Source of the DNA: JBBECF01 sp040881945
GTDB lineage: Bacteria > Pseudomonadota > Alphaproteobacteria > Dongiales > Dongiaceae
DNA length: 12,853 bases
Direction of reading: 5' to 3'
NCBI GenBank assembly: GCA_040881945.1
Contig: JBBECF010000191.1
Location: forward strand, 1 to 12,853
Shown one piece after another: positions 6,090 to 12,853 of the stretch. Within the stretch, counting starts at the first letter, position 1. Every line of letters begins with the position of its first letter. The position numbers and the translations under genes are program-made. The notes beneath the pieces are model-generated. The model saw only the letters and a list, made by a program, of their open reading frames with translations. It was not told the origin of the DNA and ran no database searches.

Positions 6090-6992
6090 ATGGCCCAGCC
6101 ATCCGACGCCGAGGCTAAGCCGATCCCGGTCGCGCGTATCGGACCCGGCCAGATCTCCTGGGCATGGGTCGGGGTCGTGCCCTTCTTCGTGTTCGCCCTC
6201 ATGTTCCTGATCCTGCCGACGGCCTACTTGGTCGTTGGCGCGTTCCAGGACGCCGACGGGAATTTCACCCTCGACAACCTGGTCAACCTGTCCCAGCCCT
6301 CGATCCTGCGGGCCTATTGGATCAGCATCAAGGTCAGCGCGGTTTCCGCCATCGGCGGCGCGGTCGTCGCCTTTTTCCTGGCCTATGCGGTGATCCTGGG
6401 CGGCCTGCCCCGCTGGCTGCGGCCGCTGCTGATGACCTTCTCGGGCGTCGCTTCGAACTTCGCCGGCATACCGCTTGCTTTCGCCTTCCTCTCGACGCTC
6501 GGGCGCACCGGACTGGTGACGGTCCTGCTGATCAAGTATTTCGACTTCGACATCTACGGCACCGGGTTCAATCTCCTGAGCTTCTCGGGCCTGACGCTGA
6601 CCTATCTCTATTTCCAGATCCCGCTGATGGTGCTGATCCTGACGCCGGCGCTGGACGGGCTGAAGCGCGAGTGGCGTGAAGCCTCGGCCATTCTCGGCGC
6701 CAGTTCGTGGCAATACTGGCGCCATATCGCGCTTCCCGTGCTGTGGCCGAGCCTGCTCGGCACGACCCTGCTGCTGTTCGCCAATGCCTTCGGCGCGGTC
6801 GCAACGGCCTATGCGCTGACCGGCTCGTCGCTCAACATCGTGACGATCCTTCTCTACGCGCAGATCCGCGGCGACGTGCTGCACGATCCCAATCTCGGCT
6901 ATGCGCTGGCCCTCGGGATGATTCTCATCACCGGCCTGTCGAATGGCGCCTATATCTGGCTGCGCGCGCGCAGCGAGCGGTGGCAGCGATGA
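6090..6992 (+). CDS. ABC importer permease, first subunit of importer 2
   Basis: This inner-membrane permease is 300 residues from ATG 6090. Hydrophobic segments lie near 26-50, 82-105, 110-138, 170-190, 218-243 and 272-292. The EAA-type loop reads REASAILGASSWQYWRHIAL (196-215), then PVLWP. Placement is typical of the binding-protein, permease, permease, ATPase order of putative spermidine/putrescine importers. ATG 6090 is preferred because it is the only in-frame ATG near the gene start that avoids the poly-C run, although no clear Shine-Dalgarno precedes it. An in-frame GTG at 6027 would add 21 residues (VLEVAPPPPLAGG and more) encoded through the C/G runs, and cannot be excluded. It overlaps the next permease by 4 bases (ATGA). 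Confidence 0.88.
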   Translation: MAQPSDAEAKPIPVARIGPGQISWAWVGVVPFFVFALMFLILPTAYLVVGAFQDADGNFTLDNLVNLSQPSILRAYWISIKVSAVSAIGGAVVAFFLAYAVILGGLPRWLRPLLMTFSGVASNFAGIPLAFAFLSTLGRTGLVTVLLIKYFDFDIYGTGFNLLSFSGLTLTYLYFQIPLMVLILTPALDGLKREWREASAILGASSWQYWRHIALPVLWPSLLGTTLLLFANAFGAVATAYALTGSSLNIVTILLYAQIRGDVLHDPNLGYALALGMILITGLSNGAYIWLRARSERWQR

Positions 6993-7774
6993 AGCGCGCG
7001 AAGATCGGGCCATGGCTCGCCGTCATCGTCGGCGCGCTGTACTTCGTGGTGCCGCTCATCGCTACGTTCGAGTTCTCGCTGCGCCTGCGCCGCGGCGAAT
7101 ACAGCTTCGAAGCGTACCGGATCGTGCTTGCCGACCCGCAGTTCCAGGCCACCTTCGGCTATTCGACGGTTCTTGCTTTTGCGACGATCGTCGTCGGCGT
7201 CCTTCTGGTCGTGCCGACCGCCTACTGGATCCAGCTTCGGCTGCCGCGGCTGCGTCCGATCGTGGAGTTCATCACCTTGCTGCCGCTGGTGATTCCGGCG
7301 ATCGTCATCGTCTTCGGGTATCTGCGCATCTACAACAGCTCATCGCTGATACCGATGACGGCCAACGAAAGGGCCACCGACCTGCTGCTGACGTTCAGCT
7401 ACGTCACGCTGGCGCTGCCCTACATGTACCGCGCCGTCGATACCGGGCTGCGGGCGATCGACGTGCGCACCTTGACGGAAGCGGCGGAAAGCCTGGGCGC
7501 GAGCTGGCCGACGATCCTGTTCCGCGTGATCTTTCCCAATGTCCGCGTCGCCGTGCTGAGCGGCGCGTTCCTGACCTTCGCCATCGTCATCGGCGAGTTC
7601 ACCATGGCGAGCCTGCTCGATCGCCCGGCCTTCGGTCCCTACCTGCAGTTGATCGGCGCCAATCGCGCCTACGAACCTTCGGCGCTGGCGGTCATCGCCT
7701 TCGTCGTCACGTGGGCGTGCATGGGGCTGATCAACCTGTTCGGCGGCGGCAAGACGACGAAAGCCGTGCCATGA
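6989..7774 (+). CDS. ABC importer permease, second subunit of importer 2
   Basis: This is the partner inner-membrane permease, 261 residues. Hydrophobic segments lie near 8-30, 58-80, 91-113, 132-150, 186-210 and 232-252. The EAA loop is EAAESLGASWPTILFRVIFP (164-183). It begins within the stop of the preceding permease (ATGA at 6989-6992), so the two subunits are translationally coupled. It ends 27 bases before the ATPase start. An 8-codon reading frame (7771-7797) overlaps its stop in the same ATGA manner and ends 4 bases before the ATPase ATG. Confidence 0.92.
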   Translation: MKRAKIGPWLAVIVGALYFVVPLIATFEFSLRLRRGEYSFEAYRIVLADPQFQATFGYSTVLAFATIVVGVLLVVPTAYWIQLRLPRLRPIVEFITLLPLVIPAIVIVFGYLRIYNSSSLIPMTANERATDLLLTFSYVTLALPYMYRAVDTGLRAIDVRTLTEAAESLGASWPTILFRVIFPNVRVAVLSGAFLTFAIVIGEFTMASLLDRPAFGPYLQLIGANRAYEPSALAVIAFVVTWACMGLINLFGGGKTTKAVP

Positions 7775-7801
7775 GGCGCGTGCTGCTCAAGGGGTAGGAG
7801 G

Positions 7802-8875
7802 ATGGCATTTCTCGAAATTGAAGCCCTGCGGAAGTCTTTCGGACTGAATGCCGTCGTGCAGCACTTCGACCTCGCGGTCGAGCGCGGCGAGTTCGTCTCG
7901 TTCCTCGGCCCCAGCGGCTGCGGCAAGACGACGACCCTGCGCATGGTCGCCGGCTTCGAGACTCCCAGCACGGGCACGATCCGCATCGACGGCAAGGACG
8001 TGACCCGGCTGCGCCCGAATCAGCGCAACGTCGGGATGGTGTTCCAATCCTACGCCCTGTTCCCCAACATGACGGTGGCCGACAACGTCGCGTTCGGCCT
8101 CAAGGTGGCCAAGCGGCCGGTCGAGGAACGTCGCGCGCGCGTCGAAGAGATGCTGCGGCTGATCAAGCTGCCGACGCTTGCTGACCGCTATCCCTATCAG
8201 CTTTCGGGCGGGCAGCAGCAGCGGGTGGCACTGGCGCGGGCGCTCGCGATCAAGCCGCAAGTGCTGCTGCTGGACGAGCCGCTGTCGGCGCTCGACGCGA
8301 AGATCCGCGTGTCGCTGCGCGAGGAGATCCGCGCGGTCCAGCGGGCGCTGGGCATCACCACCGTCTACGTGACCCACGACCAGGAAGAGGCGCTGTCGAT
8401 GTCCGACCGCATCGTGGTGATGAACGAAGGGCGCGTCGAGCAGATCGGCACGCCGTTCGAGATCTACAACTTCCCGCGCACGCGGTTCGTCGCGTCGTTC
8501 GTCGGCACGCTGAACATATTGCGCGGCCGGGTGACCGACGCAGCGGGCGGCCGGATTGCGGTGGACGGCCAGGAAATCGTCGCCGCGAGCGCCATCGCGG
8601 ACGGCCATGCGGGCGAGCTTCGCTCCGTGGCGCTGCGCCCCGAGGCGGTAACGCTGGAGGAGCGGACCGACGGGTCGAACCGCATGCGCGGCACGATCGA
8701 AGAAGTGAGTTTCCTCGGGTCGGTGGTTCGCATCCGCGTGCGCTTCGACGAGAACGCTATTTCCCTCGATACCTTCAACAACCCCAACCTGTCGCCGCCC
8801 CGCCGCGGGCAGCCGGCCACGGTGAGCTTCGCCCGCCAGGACCTGCTCGTGCTCGAAGGCGCCGAGCCGGGCTGA
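7802..8875 (+). CDS. ABC importer ATPase of importer 2
   Basis: This is a cytoplasmic ATPase of 357 residues. It has Walker A GPSGCGKTT (36-44), Q-loop VFQSYALFPNMTV with Gln82, signature LSGGQQQR (134-141), Walker B LLLDEP (155-160), SALD D-loop and switch His192 in THDQEEA. A TOBE-type C-terminal domain runs from about 235 to 352. The best ribosome-binding site is AAGGGG (7789-7794), 7 bases from the ATG; a GGAGG right against the ATG is too close. It is the last gene of the importer 2 operon and ends 3 bp from the stop of a convergent gene, with no obvious terminator hairpin in between. Confidence 0.93.
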   Translation: MAFLEIEALRKSFGLNAVVQHFDLAVERGEFVSFLGPSGCGKTTTLRMVAGFETPSTGTIRIDGKDVTRLRPNQRNVGMVFQSYALFPNMTVADNVAFGLKVAKRPVEERRARVEEMLRLIKLPTLADRYPYQLSGGQQQRVALARALAIKPQVLLLDEPLSALDAKIRVSLREEIRAVQRALGITTVYVTHDQEEALSMSDRIVVMNEGRVEQIGTPFEIYNFPRTRFVASFVGTLNILRGRVTDAAGGRIAVDGQEIVAASAIADGHAGELRSVALRPEAVTLEERTDGSNRMRGTIEEVSFLGSVVRIRVRFDENAISLDTFNNPNLSPPRRGQPATVSFARQDLLVLEGAEPG

Positions 8876-8878
8876 GCG

Positions 8879-9802
8879 TCAGCCGCGCCGCACCGCGTCA
8901 AGATGGCGGCCGAATTCGGGGTCGCCCATCAGTTCCCGGCAGCGCGCGAACCGGTTCATCGCATAGGCGCGGAAGTCGTCGGCCGGGTTGTCGTTGGCCG
9001 CCTGGATCGCGCCCCACAGGGTCCACAGCAGGTCGCACATCGCCTTGTACATGACCATGCGCCCGACCCGGTCGGTCGGCGGCCGGCCGCCGAAATAGGC
9101 CTCCATCAGCGCCGCGTCCTGCGCCGGTCCGAAGCCGGCCTCGACCGACACGTCGCCCAGGTCCCACATCGGATCGTTGTTGCCGGCGTATTCCCAGTCG
9201 ACGATCCACATGCGCTCGCCGCCATCGAGAAAGTTCTCGGCCAGCGGATCGCAATGGCAGGGGCCCAGCGGCGCCGGATGGACGGCGAGGGCGGCGCGCA
9301 CCGCCTCGGCTTCCTTCTGCACGGCGCGATAGCCGTCCGGGACCCACGCGTCCTTGCGTTTCAGCAGGTCGAGATACTCGTCCATCATCCTGAACAGCTC
9401 GAAATCGGAGGCGAAGGGCTGGCCGCAGTCGTGGATGCGGCGGAACGCCGCGGCGGCGCGGGCGACCGCGCCCAGGTCCTTGAACCGCTCCGCGTTCATC
9501 GTCGCCGCGCCGTCGATGAAGCGCGCGACCTGCACGCCGTCCTTTGCGTCGAAATACAGGACTTCGGCGTTGACGCCGGCGCCGGCCGCGACGCGGGCGT
9601 TCACCGCCTCGGCCTTGCGGTCGATGTATTCCCCGGTGCCCTCGCCGGCGATGCGCAACACGTAGCGCGACTCGCCGACCGTCAGCTTGTAGTTTTGGTT
9701 GGTGAGCCCGCCCAGCCGCTCCAGCGTGTAGTCCCCCGGTGCCAGTCCCGCGAACCGGGAGATGCGCGCCAGCCGCTCGCCTGCCTTGTCGGTGTCCGTC
9801 AC
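8879..9802 (-). CDS. Choline/ethanolamine-kinase-like phosphotransferase (APH fold)
   Basis: This cytoplasmic small-molecule kinase has 307 residues and probably phosphorylates an amino alcohol such as choline. It shows GGLTNQNYKL (31-40) as the nucleotide loop and YVLRI with the following GxGTxxYIDRxxE stretch. The catalytic segment GPCHCDPLAENFL (180-192) carries Asp185 and Asn190, and the metal-binding segment IVDWEYAGNNDPMWDLG starts near 200. WEYAGxNDPxWDLG is characteristic of LicA/choline-kinase-type members rather than drug-resistance kinases. The start is GTG 9802-9800, with AAGGGATAA overlapping the stop of the upstream oxidoreductase gene, a 7-bp gap. The two genes should be cotranscribed. 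A sugar, thiamine or homoserine-like substrate remains possible. Confidence 0.85.
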   Translation of the reverse strand: MTDTDKAGERLARISRFAGLAPGDYTLERLGGLTNQNYKLTVGESRYVLRIAGEGTGEYIDRKAEAVNARVAAGAGVNAEVLYFDAKDGVQVARFIDGAATMNAERFKDLGAVARAAAAFRRIHDCGQPFASDFELFRMMDEYLDLLKRKDAWVPDGYRAVQKEAEAVRAALAVHPAPLGPCHCDPLAENFLDGGERMWIVDWEYAGNNDPMWDLGDVSVEAGFGPAQDAALMEAYFGGRPPTDRVGRMVMYKAMCDLLWTLWGAIQAANDNPADDFRAYAMNRFARCRELMGDPEFGRHLDAVRRG

Positions 9803-9809
9803 GCGGCCG

Positions 9810-12224
9810 TTATCCCTTCAAACGCTCGTTGCCCGGATCGTAGAGCGGCTGGTCGCGGCGCGTCGCCGGGTAGACCTCGCCGAACGCCTCGACCTCGAAA
9901 TCCGTATGCGCCGCCTCCTCGACCGGCAGATAGGCGTACACGATGGGCTTGCCGATGGTGTGTCCGAAATTCGCGCTGGTCGTGACCGACAGCACCTTGC
10001 CGTTCCGCAAGATAGCCTCGCCGCCGAACACCGAGGCCGGCTTCTCGACGGTGAAGGCGCAGAGGCGGCGCTTCACCCCCTCGGCCTTGACCCTGGCCAG
10101 CGCCTCGCGGCCGATGAAATCGCCCTTCCTCGGCGACACCCGGAAGCCCAGCCCCGCCTCGTAGGGGTTGTAGTCGGGCGTGATGTCGCTGCTCCAGTAG
10201 AGATAGCCTTTTTCCATCCGGAGCGAGTCGATGGCCCGGTAGCCGACATCGGCGATGCCGTGCGGCCCGCCGGCCTGCCACAGCGTCTCGTAGACATGCT
10301 CGGCATACTCGGTCGGGACGTGCAGTTCCCAGCCCAGCTCGCCGACATAGCCGATGCGCACGGCGAGCACCGGCGCGGCGCCGACGGTGATCTGCCGCGC
10401 GGTGGCAAAGGGAAAGGCGGCGTTCGACACGTCCTCCTCGGCCGCCGCCGCCAGCACGTCGCGCGCCCTGGGGCCGCACAGATTGATCACGGCGCGCGCC
10501 GAGGTGACGTCACGGACGTTCACCCGTCCGTCGCGGCCGATGTTGCTTTCGATCCAGTGCCGGTCGTGCCCGCCGAAGGCGCTGCCCGTCACGGCGTAGA
10601 ACCGGTCCTCGGCCAGCCGCGTGATGGTCAGGTCGCATTCGATGCCGCCGCGCGGGTTGCAGAGTTGGGTGTAGATGACGCTGCCCACCGGCTTGTCCAT
10701 GTTCGCCGCGGCGAGGCGCTGCAGGGCGGCGAAGGCCTGCGGCCCGTCGATCTCCAGCTTGCTGAACGAGGTCTGGTCGATGACGGCGACCCGCTCGCGC
10801 ACCGCGCGGTGCTCGGCGGCGACGGCTGCGAACCAATTGGCGCGGCCGAAGGACGGCCTGTCGACCGGCTCGACGCCGGCGGACGCGAACCAGTTCGGCC
10901 GCTCCCAGCCGGCGCGCGAGCCATAGACGGCGCGCTTCGCCTTCAGCCGGTGATACAGCGGCGAGCGGCGGATGCCACGCGCGCTCTCGTGCTCCACGCC
11001 CGGCCAGTGGATCTTGTAGTGGTGGCCGTAGAGCTCGATCGCGCGCGGGTACATGAAGCGTTTGGTGTTGTGGTGGAAGCCGAAGCGCCGCACGTCGAGC
11101 GGCCACAGGTCGAGCGACGGCTCGCCCGCGACGATCCATTCCGCCATCATCTGGCCGGCGCCGCCGCCGGCCGCGATGCCGTAGAGGAATCCGGCCGCGA
11201 CATAGGCGTTGTCCAGCTCCGGCGCCTTGCCCATGATGAAGTCGGCATCGGCCGAATAGGGGATCGGGCCGTTGATCAGCTTGCGCACGCCGACCGTATT
11301 GATGACCGGCGTGCGCCGCGCCGCCAACTCGGCCAATTGCTGGAAGCGGTCGAAGTTGCCGGGCAGCAGCTCCTGGCCGAAATCCGGCCGGATGCCGTTC
11401 GCGCCGAACGGCACGGTGTCGGGCTCGTAGCCGCCGACCGCCAGCCCGCGCACCTCCGGTTTGTAATAGACCAGCAGGTCCGGGTCCCGCAGGGTCGGCA
11501 TGTTCCTCGGCATGTCGGGGATCGGGTCGGTGATCAGGTACTGGTGCTCGAGCGCCAACGCCGGCACCCGCAGGCCGGCCATCCTGCCGACCTCGCGGCC
11601 CCACATGCCGGCGCAATTGACGACGATGTCGCAGGCGATCGGCCCGCTCTCGGTCTCCACCGCGACGGCGCGGCGGTCCTTGACGGCGATGCCGGTGACG
11701 CGCACGCCCTGGACGATCTTCGCCCCCTTGTCGCGCGCGCCCTTGGCCAGGGCCTGCGCCACCGAGGCCGGGTCGACGTAGCCGTCGCTCGGCAGGAAGG
11801 CGGCGGCGATGACGCCGTCGGTCGTCATGATCGGGAACAGGGCCTGCGCCTCCTTGGGCCCGATCAACTGCATGTCGAGGCCGAAGCTCTTGGCCATCGT
11901 GGCGGCGCGCTTGAGCTCCAGCAGCCGTTCCGCGGAGCCGGCGAGGCGCAGGCTGCCCACCTTCTTCCAGTCGATCGCCTGGCCGGTCTCCGCCTCCAGC
12001 TTGTCGTAGAGATCGACGCTGCGCTGGAGCATGCGCGTCGTGTTGCGCGAGGTCCGAAGCTGGCCGACCAGCCCGGCGGCATGCCAGGTGGCGCCGTGCG
12101 TCAGGCCGCTCTTCTCCAGGACCACGACGTCGGCCTTGCCCATCCGGGTCAGATGGTAGGCGATCGAGCAGCCGATGATGCCGCCGCCGACGATGACGAT
12201 CTCCGCCGCCTTGATCCCGGTCAT
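9810..12224 (-). CDS. FAD oxidoreductase/GcvT fusion of the dimethylglycine/sarcosine dehydrogenase family
   Basis: This encodes an 804-residue cytosolic enzyme expected to remove N-methyl groups from a substrate such as dimethylglycine or sarcosine and pass the one-carbon unit to tetrahydrofolate. The N-terminal DAO domain (about 8-370) starts with the dinucleotide motif IVGGGIIGCS. It contains THGATWHAAGL, where His48 corresponds to the histidine that covalently holds FAD in dimethylglycine dehydrogenases and oxidases, and ends with AAGFLYGIAAGGGAGQMMAEW. A linker domain follows (about 375-450). The C-terminal GcvT-like folate part (about 465-795) includes VIDQTSFSKLEIDGP, GYVGELGWELHVP, SLRMEKGYLYW and NPYEAGLGF. 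The length fits the family. The ATG at 12224 is preferred because it lies 9 residues before the FAD motif; a start at 12278 or 12335 would add an atypical N-terminus through a palindromic repeat. The leader is palindrome-rich. Confidence 0.9.
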   Translation of the reverse strand: MTGIKAAEIVIVGGGIIGCSIAYHLTRMGKADVVVLEKSGLTHGATWHAAGLVGQLRTSRNTTRMLQRSVDLYDKLEAETGQAIDWKKVGSLRLAGSAERLLELKRAATMAKSFGLDMQLIGPKEAQALFPIMTTDGVIAAAFLPSDGYVDPASVAQALAKGARDKGAKIVQGVRVTGIAVKDRRAVAVETESGPIACDIVVNCAGMWGREVGRMAGLRVPALALEHQYLITDPIPDMPRNMPTLRDPDLLVYYKPEVRGLAVGGYEPDTVPFGANGIRPDFGQELLPGNFDRFQQLAELAARRTPVINTVGVRKLINGPIPYSADADFIMGKAPELDNAYVAAGFLYGIAAGGGAGQMMAEWIVAGEPSLDLWPLDVRRFGFHHNTKRFMYPRAIELYGHHYKIHWPGVEHESARGIRRSPLYHRLKAKRAVYGSRAGWERPNWFASAGVEPVDRPSFGRANWFAAVAAEHRAVRERVAVIDQTSFSKLEIDGPQAFAALQRLAAANMDKPVGSVIYTQLCNPRGGIECDLTITRLAEDRFYAVTGSAFGGHDRHWIESNIGRDGRVNVRDVTSARAVINLCGPRARDVLAAAAEEDVSNAAFPFATARQITVGAAPVLAVRIGYVGELGWELHVPTEYAEHVYETLWQAGGPHGIADVGYRAIDSLRMEKGYLYWSSDITPDYNPYEAGLGFRVSPRKGDFIGREALARVKAEGVKRRLCAFTVEKPASVFGGEAILRNGKVLSVTTSANFGHTIGKPIVYAYLPVEEAAHTDFEVEAFGEVYPATRRDQPLYDPGNERLKG

Positions 12225-12233
12225 GGGCGCCCG

Positions 12234-12284
12234 CTCAGGATGAGGTAAATTGTTGATGGCATGAAAAAATATCCTCATGCTGAG
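12234..12284. repeat. Inverted repeat in the oxidoreductase leader
   Basis: CTCAGGATGAGG (12234-12245) and CCTCATGCTGAG (12273-12284) are complementary at 11 of 12 positions with a 27-bp spacer. The left arm ends 9 bases from the preferred start codon at 12224, so in the minus-strand transcript the stem would sit beside the ribosome-binding region. The arms resemble the ends of REP-like elements common in alphaproteobacteria. Confidence 0.65.
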
Positions 12285-12285
12285 G
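12264..12285 (-). terminator. Candidate short intrinsic terminator (minus strand)
   Basis: In the minus-strand transcript CCTCA-GCA-TGAGG is followed by AT and six T (plus-strand A run at 12264-12269). The stem has only 5 pairs, but the U-run is good. It lies about 50 bp after the GIY-YIG stop and before the oxidoreductase start, so it could end the small gene's transcript. The same bases can pair with 12234-12245 instead. Confidence 0.45.
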
Positions 12286-12315
12286 AGGCCGCGTGAGCGG
12301 CCGTCTCGAAGCACG
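12273..12315. repeat. REP-like palindromic element, left of the GIY-YIG gene
   Basis: The element runs CCTCATGCTGAGGAG, then GGCCGC-GTGA-GCGGCC (12287-12302), then GTCTCGAAGCACG. The inner 6-bp stem is perfect, the loop is GTGA, and GAG/CTC pairs outside an internal loop. The layout matches the CTGAGGAG...CTCGAAG extragenic palindromes that I recall as abundant in rhizobial and related genomes; that link is from memory and was not searched. Confidence 0.7.
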
Positions 12316-12335
12316 CAAGAACGGCGATCCAGCAT

Positions 12336-12656
12336 TCATCGCGGATCGGAACCTGTGTCGCCGTCCGTCTCGAATGGGCGCCGACGTTTGGCAAGCGCCT
12401 TGACCGAATCGAAATCTCCCCGGATGAGCGCCTCCTTCTTGGCCCGGCTCCAGCCCTTCGGTTGCCGCTCGGCTGCGATCGCGTCCGTGATCCTTTGGAA
12501 CTCCTGATGCCACACTAATTCCACTGGCCTCCGGGAACTTGTGAAGCCGCCAAGCGTGCCAGCATTATGCTCGATCAATCGCGCCTCCAACGTCATGCGA
12601 GCAGAGCCGACGTAGTAGCTGCCATCGCGGCATCGAAGCAGGTACACATACGCCAT
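12336..12656 (-). CDS. Small GIY-YIG nuclease-family protein (UPF0213-like)
   Basis: This is a stand-alone GIY-YIG domain of 106 residues. The N-terminus AYVYLLRCRDGSYYVGSA carries the paired YVY and YVG strands that replace GIY and YIG in this branch. It is followed by LEARLIEHN with the conserved Arg and His, SSRRPVELVWHQEF, and AAERQPKGWSRAKKEALI with the metal-binding Glu near 63. The last about 25 residues are charged and low in conservation. Such single-domain proteins are common in multiple copies in alphaproteobacteria, and their role (repair, structure-specific cutting or mobility) is unsettled. The ATG at 12656 directly precedes the domain. The ribosome-binding site is weak. The gene is bordered by palindromic elements on both sides. 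Confidence 0.9.
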   Translation of the reverse strand: MAYVYLLRCRDGSYYVGSARMTLEARLIEHNAGTLGGFTSSRRPVELVWHQEFQRITDAIAAERQPKGWSRAKKEALIRGDFDSVKALAKRRRPFETDGDTGSDPR

Positions 12657-12750
12657 TCGGTGTAGCTCGGTCAGAGGAACCTCATGCTTCGAGAAAGCCC
12701 CTGCGCGGTATCCTCGGAATCCGCAAAATCATTGCATCCTCGTCGTTGCG

Positions 12751-12812
12751 TCCTTCGAGACGCGCCCCTCTCGCCGCGCTGCGCGCTGGCGCAGCGGGTC
12801 GGGGCGCTCCTT
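12751..12812. repeat. REP-like palindromic element, right of the GIY-YIG gene
   Basis: TCCTTCGAGAC leads into outer arms GCGCCCC (12762-12768) and GGGGCGC (12801-12807), and an inner perfect 8-bp stem CGCTGCGC (12777-12784) with GCGCAGCG (12789-12796) around a GCTG loop. CTTCGAGACG at one end and CGCTCCTT at the other match the reverse orientation of the element at 12273-12315. A partial motif CCTCATGCTTCGAGA also occurs at 12680-12694. The rest of 12657-12853 shows no gene. Confidence 0.7.
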
Positions 12813-12853
12813 GTATTAGCGCGAATCGCTATGGTGCGAGTGTTCCGTGAGGA

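Noticed and set aside
9762..12248. Very long plus-strand open frame (over 800 codons) antisense to the oxidoreductase gene
   Set aside because: The minus strand encodes a complete, motif-rich FAD/GcvT enzyme here. The plus-strand translation is low-complexity, rich in Arg, Ala, Asp and His, as expected for the antisense of GC-rich codons, and has no recognisable domain.
12225..12335. Oxidoreductase start at 12335 or 12278
   Set aside because: The added 18-37 residues come from the REP-like repeat and have no family counterpart. ATG 12224 places the FAD motif at the usual distance from the N-terminus.
12657..12700. tRNA-like string GTGTAGCTCGGTCAGAG
   Set aside because: The D-arm-like match has too short a loop. 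No anticodon arm, T-arm GGTTCGAATCC-type sequence or acceptor stem can be found.

Overview
The window looks like part of a high-GC alphaproteobacterial chromosome. The basis is strong G/C preference at third codon positions, Tat-exported binding proteins, and REP-like palindromes with arms of the type ...CTGAGGAG...CTCGAAG..., a style common in Rhizobiales/Rhodospirillales-like genomes. No genus can be named from the sequence alone. The theme is uptake and breakdown of small amine-type nutrients.

Layout: (1) Positions 1-110, minus strand, hold the first 36 codons of a sulfatase/alkaline-phosphatase-superfamily hydrolase that runs off the left edge. (2) Positions 332-4583 hold a complete PotD/PotA/PotB/PotC-type ABC importer in the order binding protein, ATPase, permease, permease. 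A 225-bp gap after the binding-protein gene carries two near-identical hairpins and an intrinsic terminator. (3) Positions 4855-8875 hold a second importer of the putative spermidine/putrescine type, in the order binding protein, permease, permease, ATPase. Its binding protein belongs to a different family, and a C11/G8 hairpin follows the binding-protein gene. (4) Positions 8879-12224, minus strand, hold a two-gene unit. It encodes a large FAD oxidoreductase of the dimethylglycine/sarcosine dehydrogenase type with a C-terminal GcvT-like folate part, followed 7 bp later by a choline-kinase-like phosphotransferase. The unit converges on importer 2 with only 3 bp between stop codons. (5) Positions 12336-12656, minus strand, hold a small GIY-YIG nuclease gene lying between REP-like palindromes.

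The most unusual feature is a gap-free duplication of about 360 bp (61-422 and 4584-4945, about 91% identical by hand count). Each copy carries the 5' end of the divergent sulfatase, the divergent control region, the 5' leader with its Shine-Dalgarno, and the first ~30 codons of a Tat signal peptide through the twin-arginine motif. Identity stops inside the signal peptide, and the two mature binding proteins are unrelated by eye. The second copy begins exactly after the stop codon of the first importer and retains only 17 codons of the sulfatase. Two different importers therefore appear to run from the same promoter-plus-export-leader module, which predicts co-regulation.

A working model, which is inference: the importers bring in methylated amines, polyamines or related compounds; the sulfatase-family enzyme may release an esterified form; the kinase may phosphorylate an amino alcohol such as choline; and the oxidoreductase demethylates N-methyl groups onto tetrahydrofolate. 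The substrates cannot be fixed from sequence alone.
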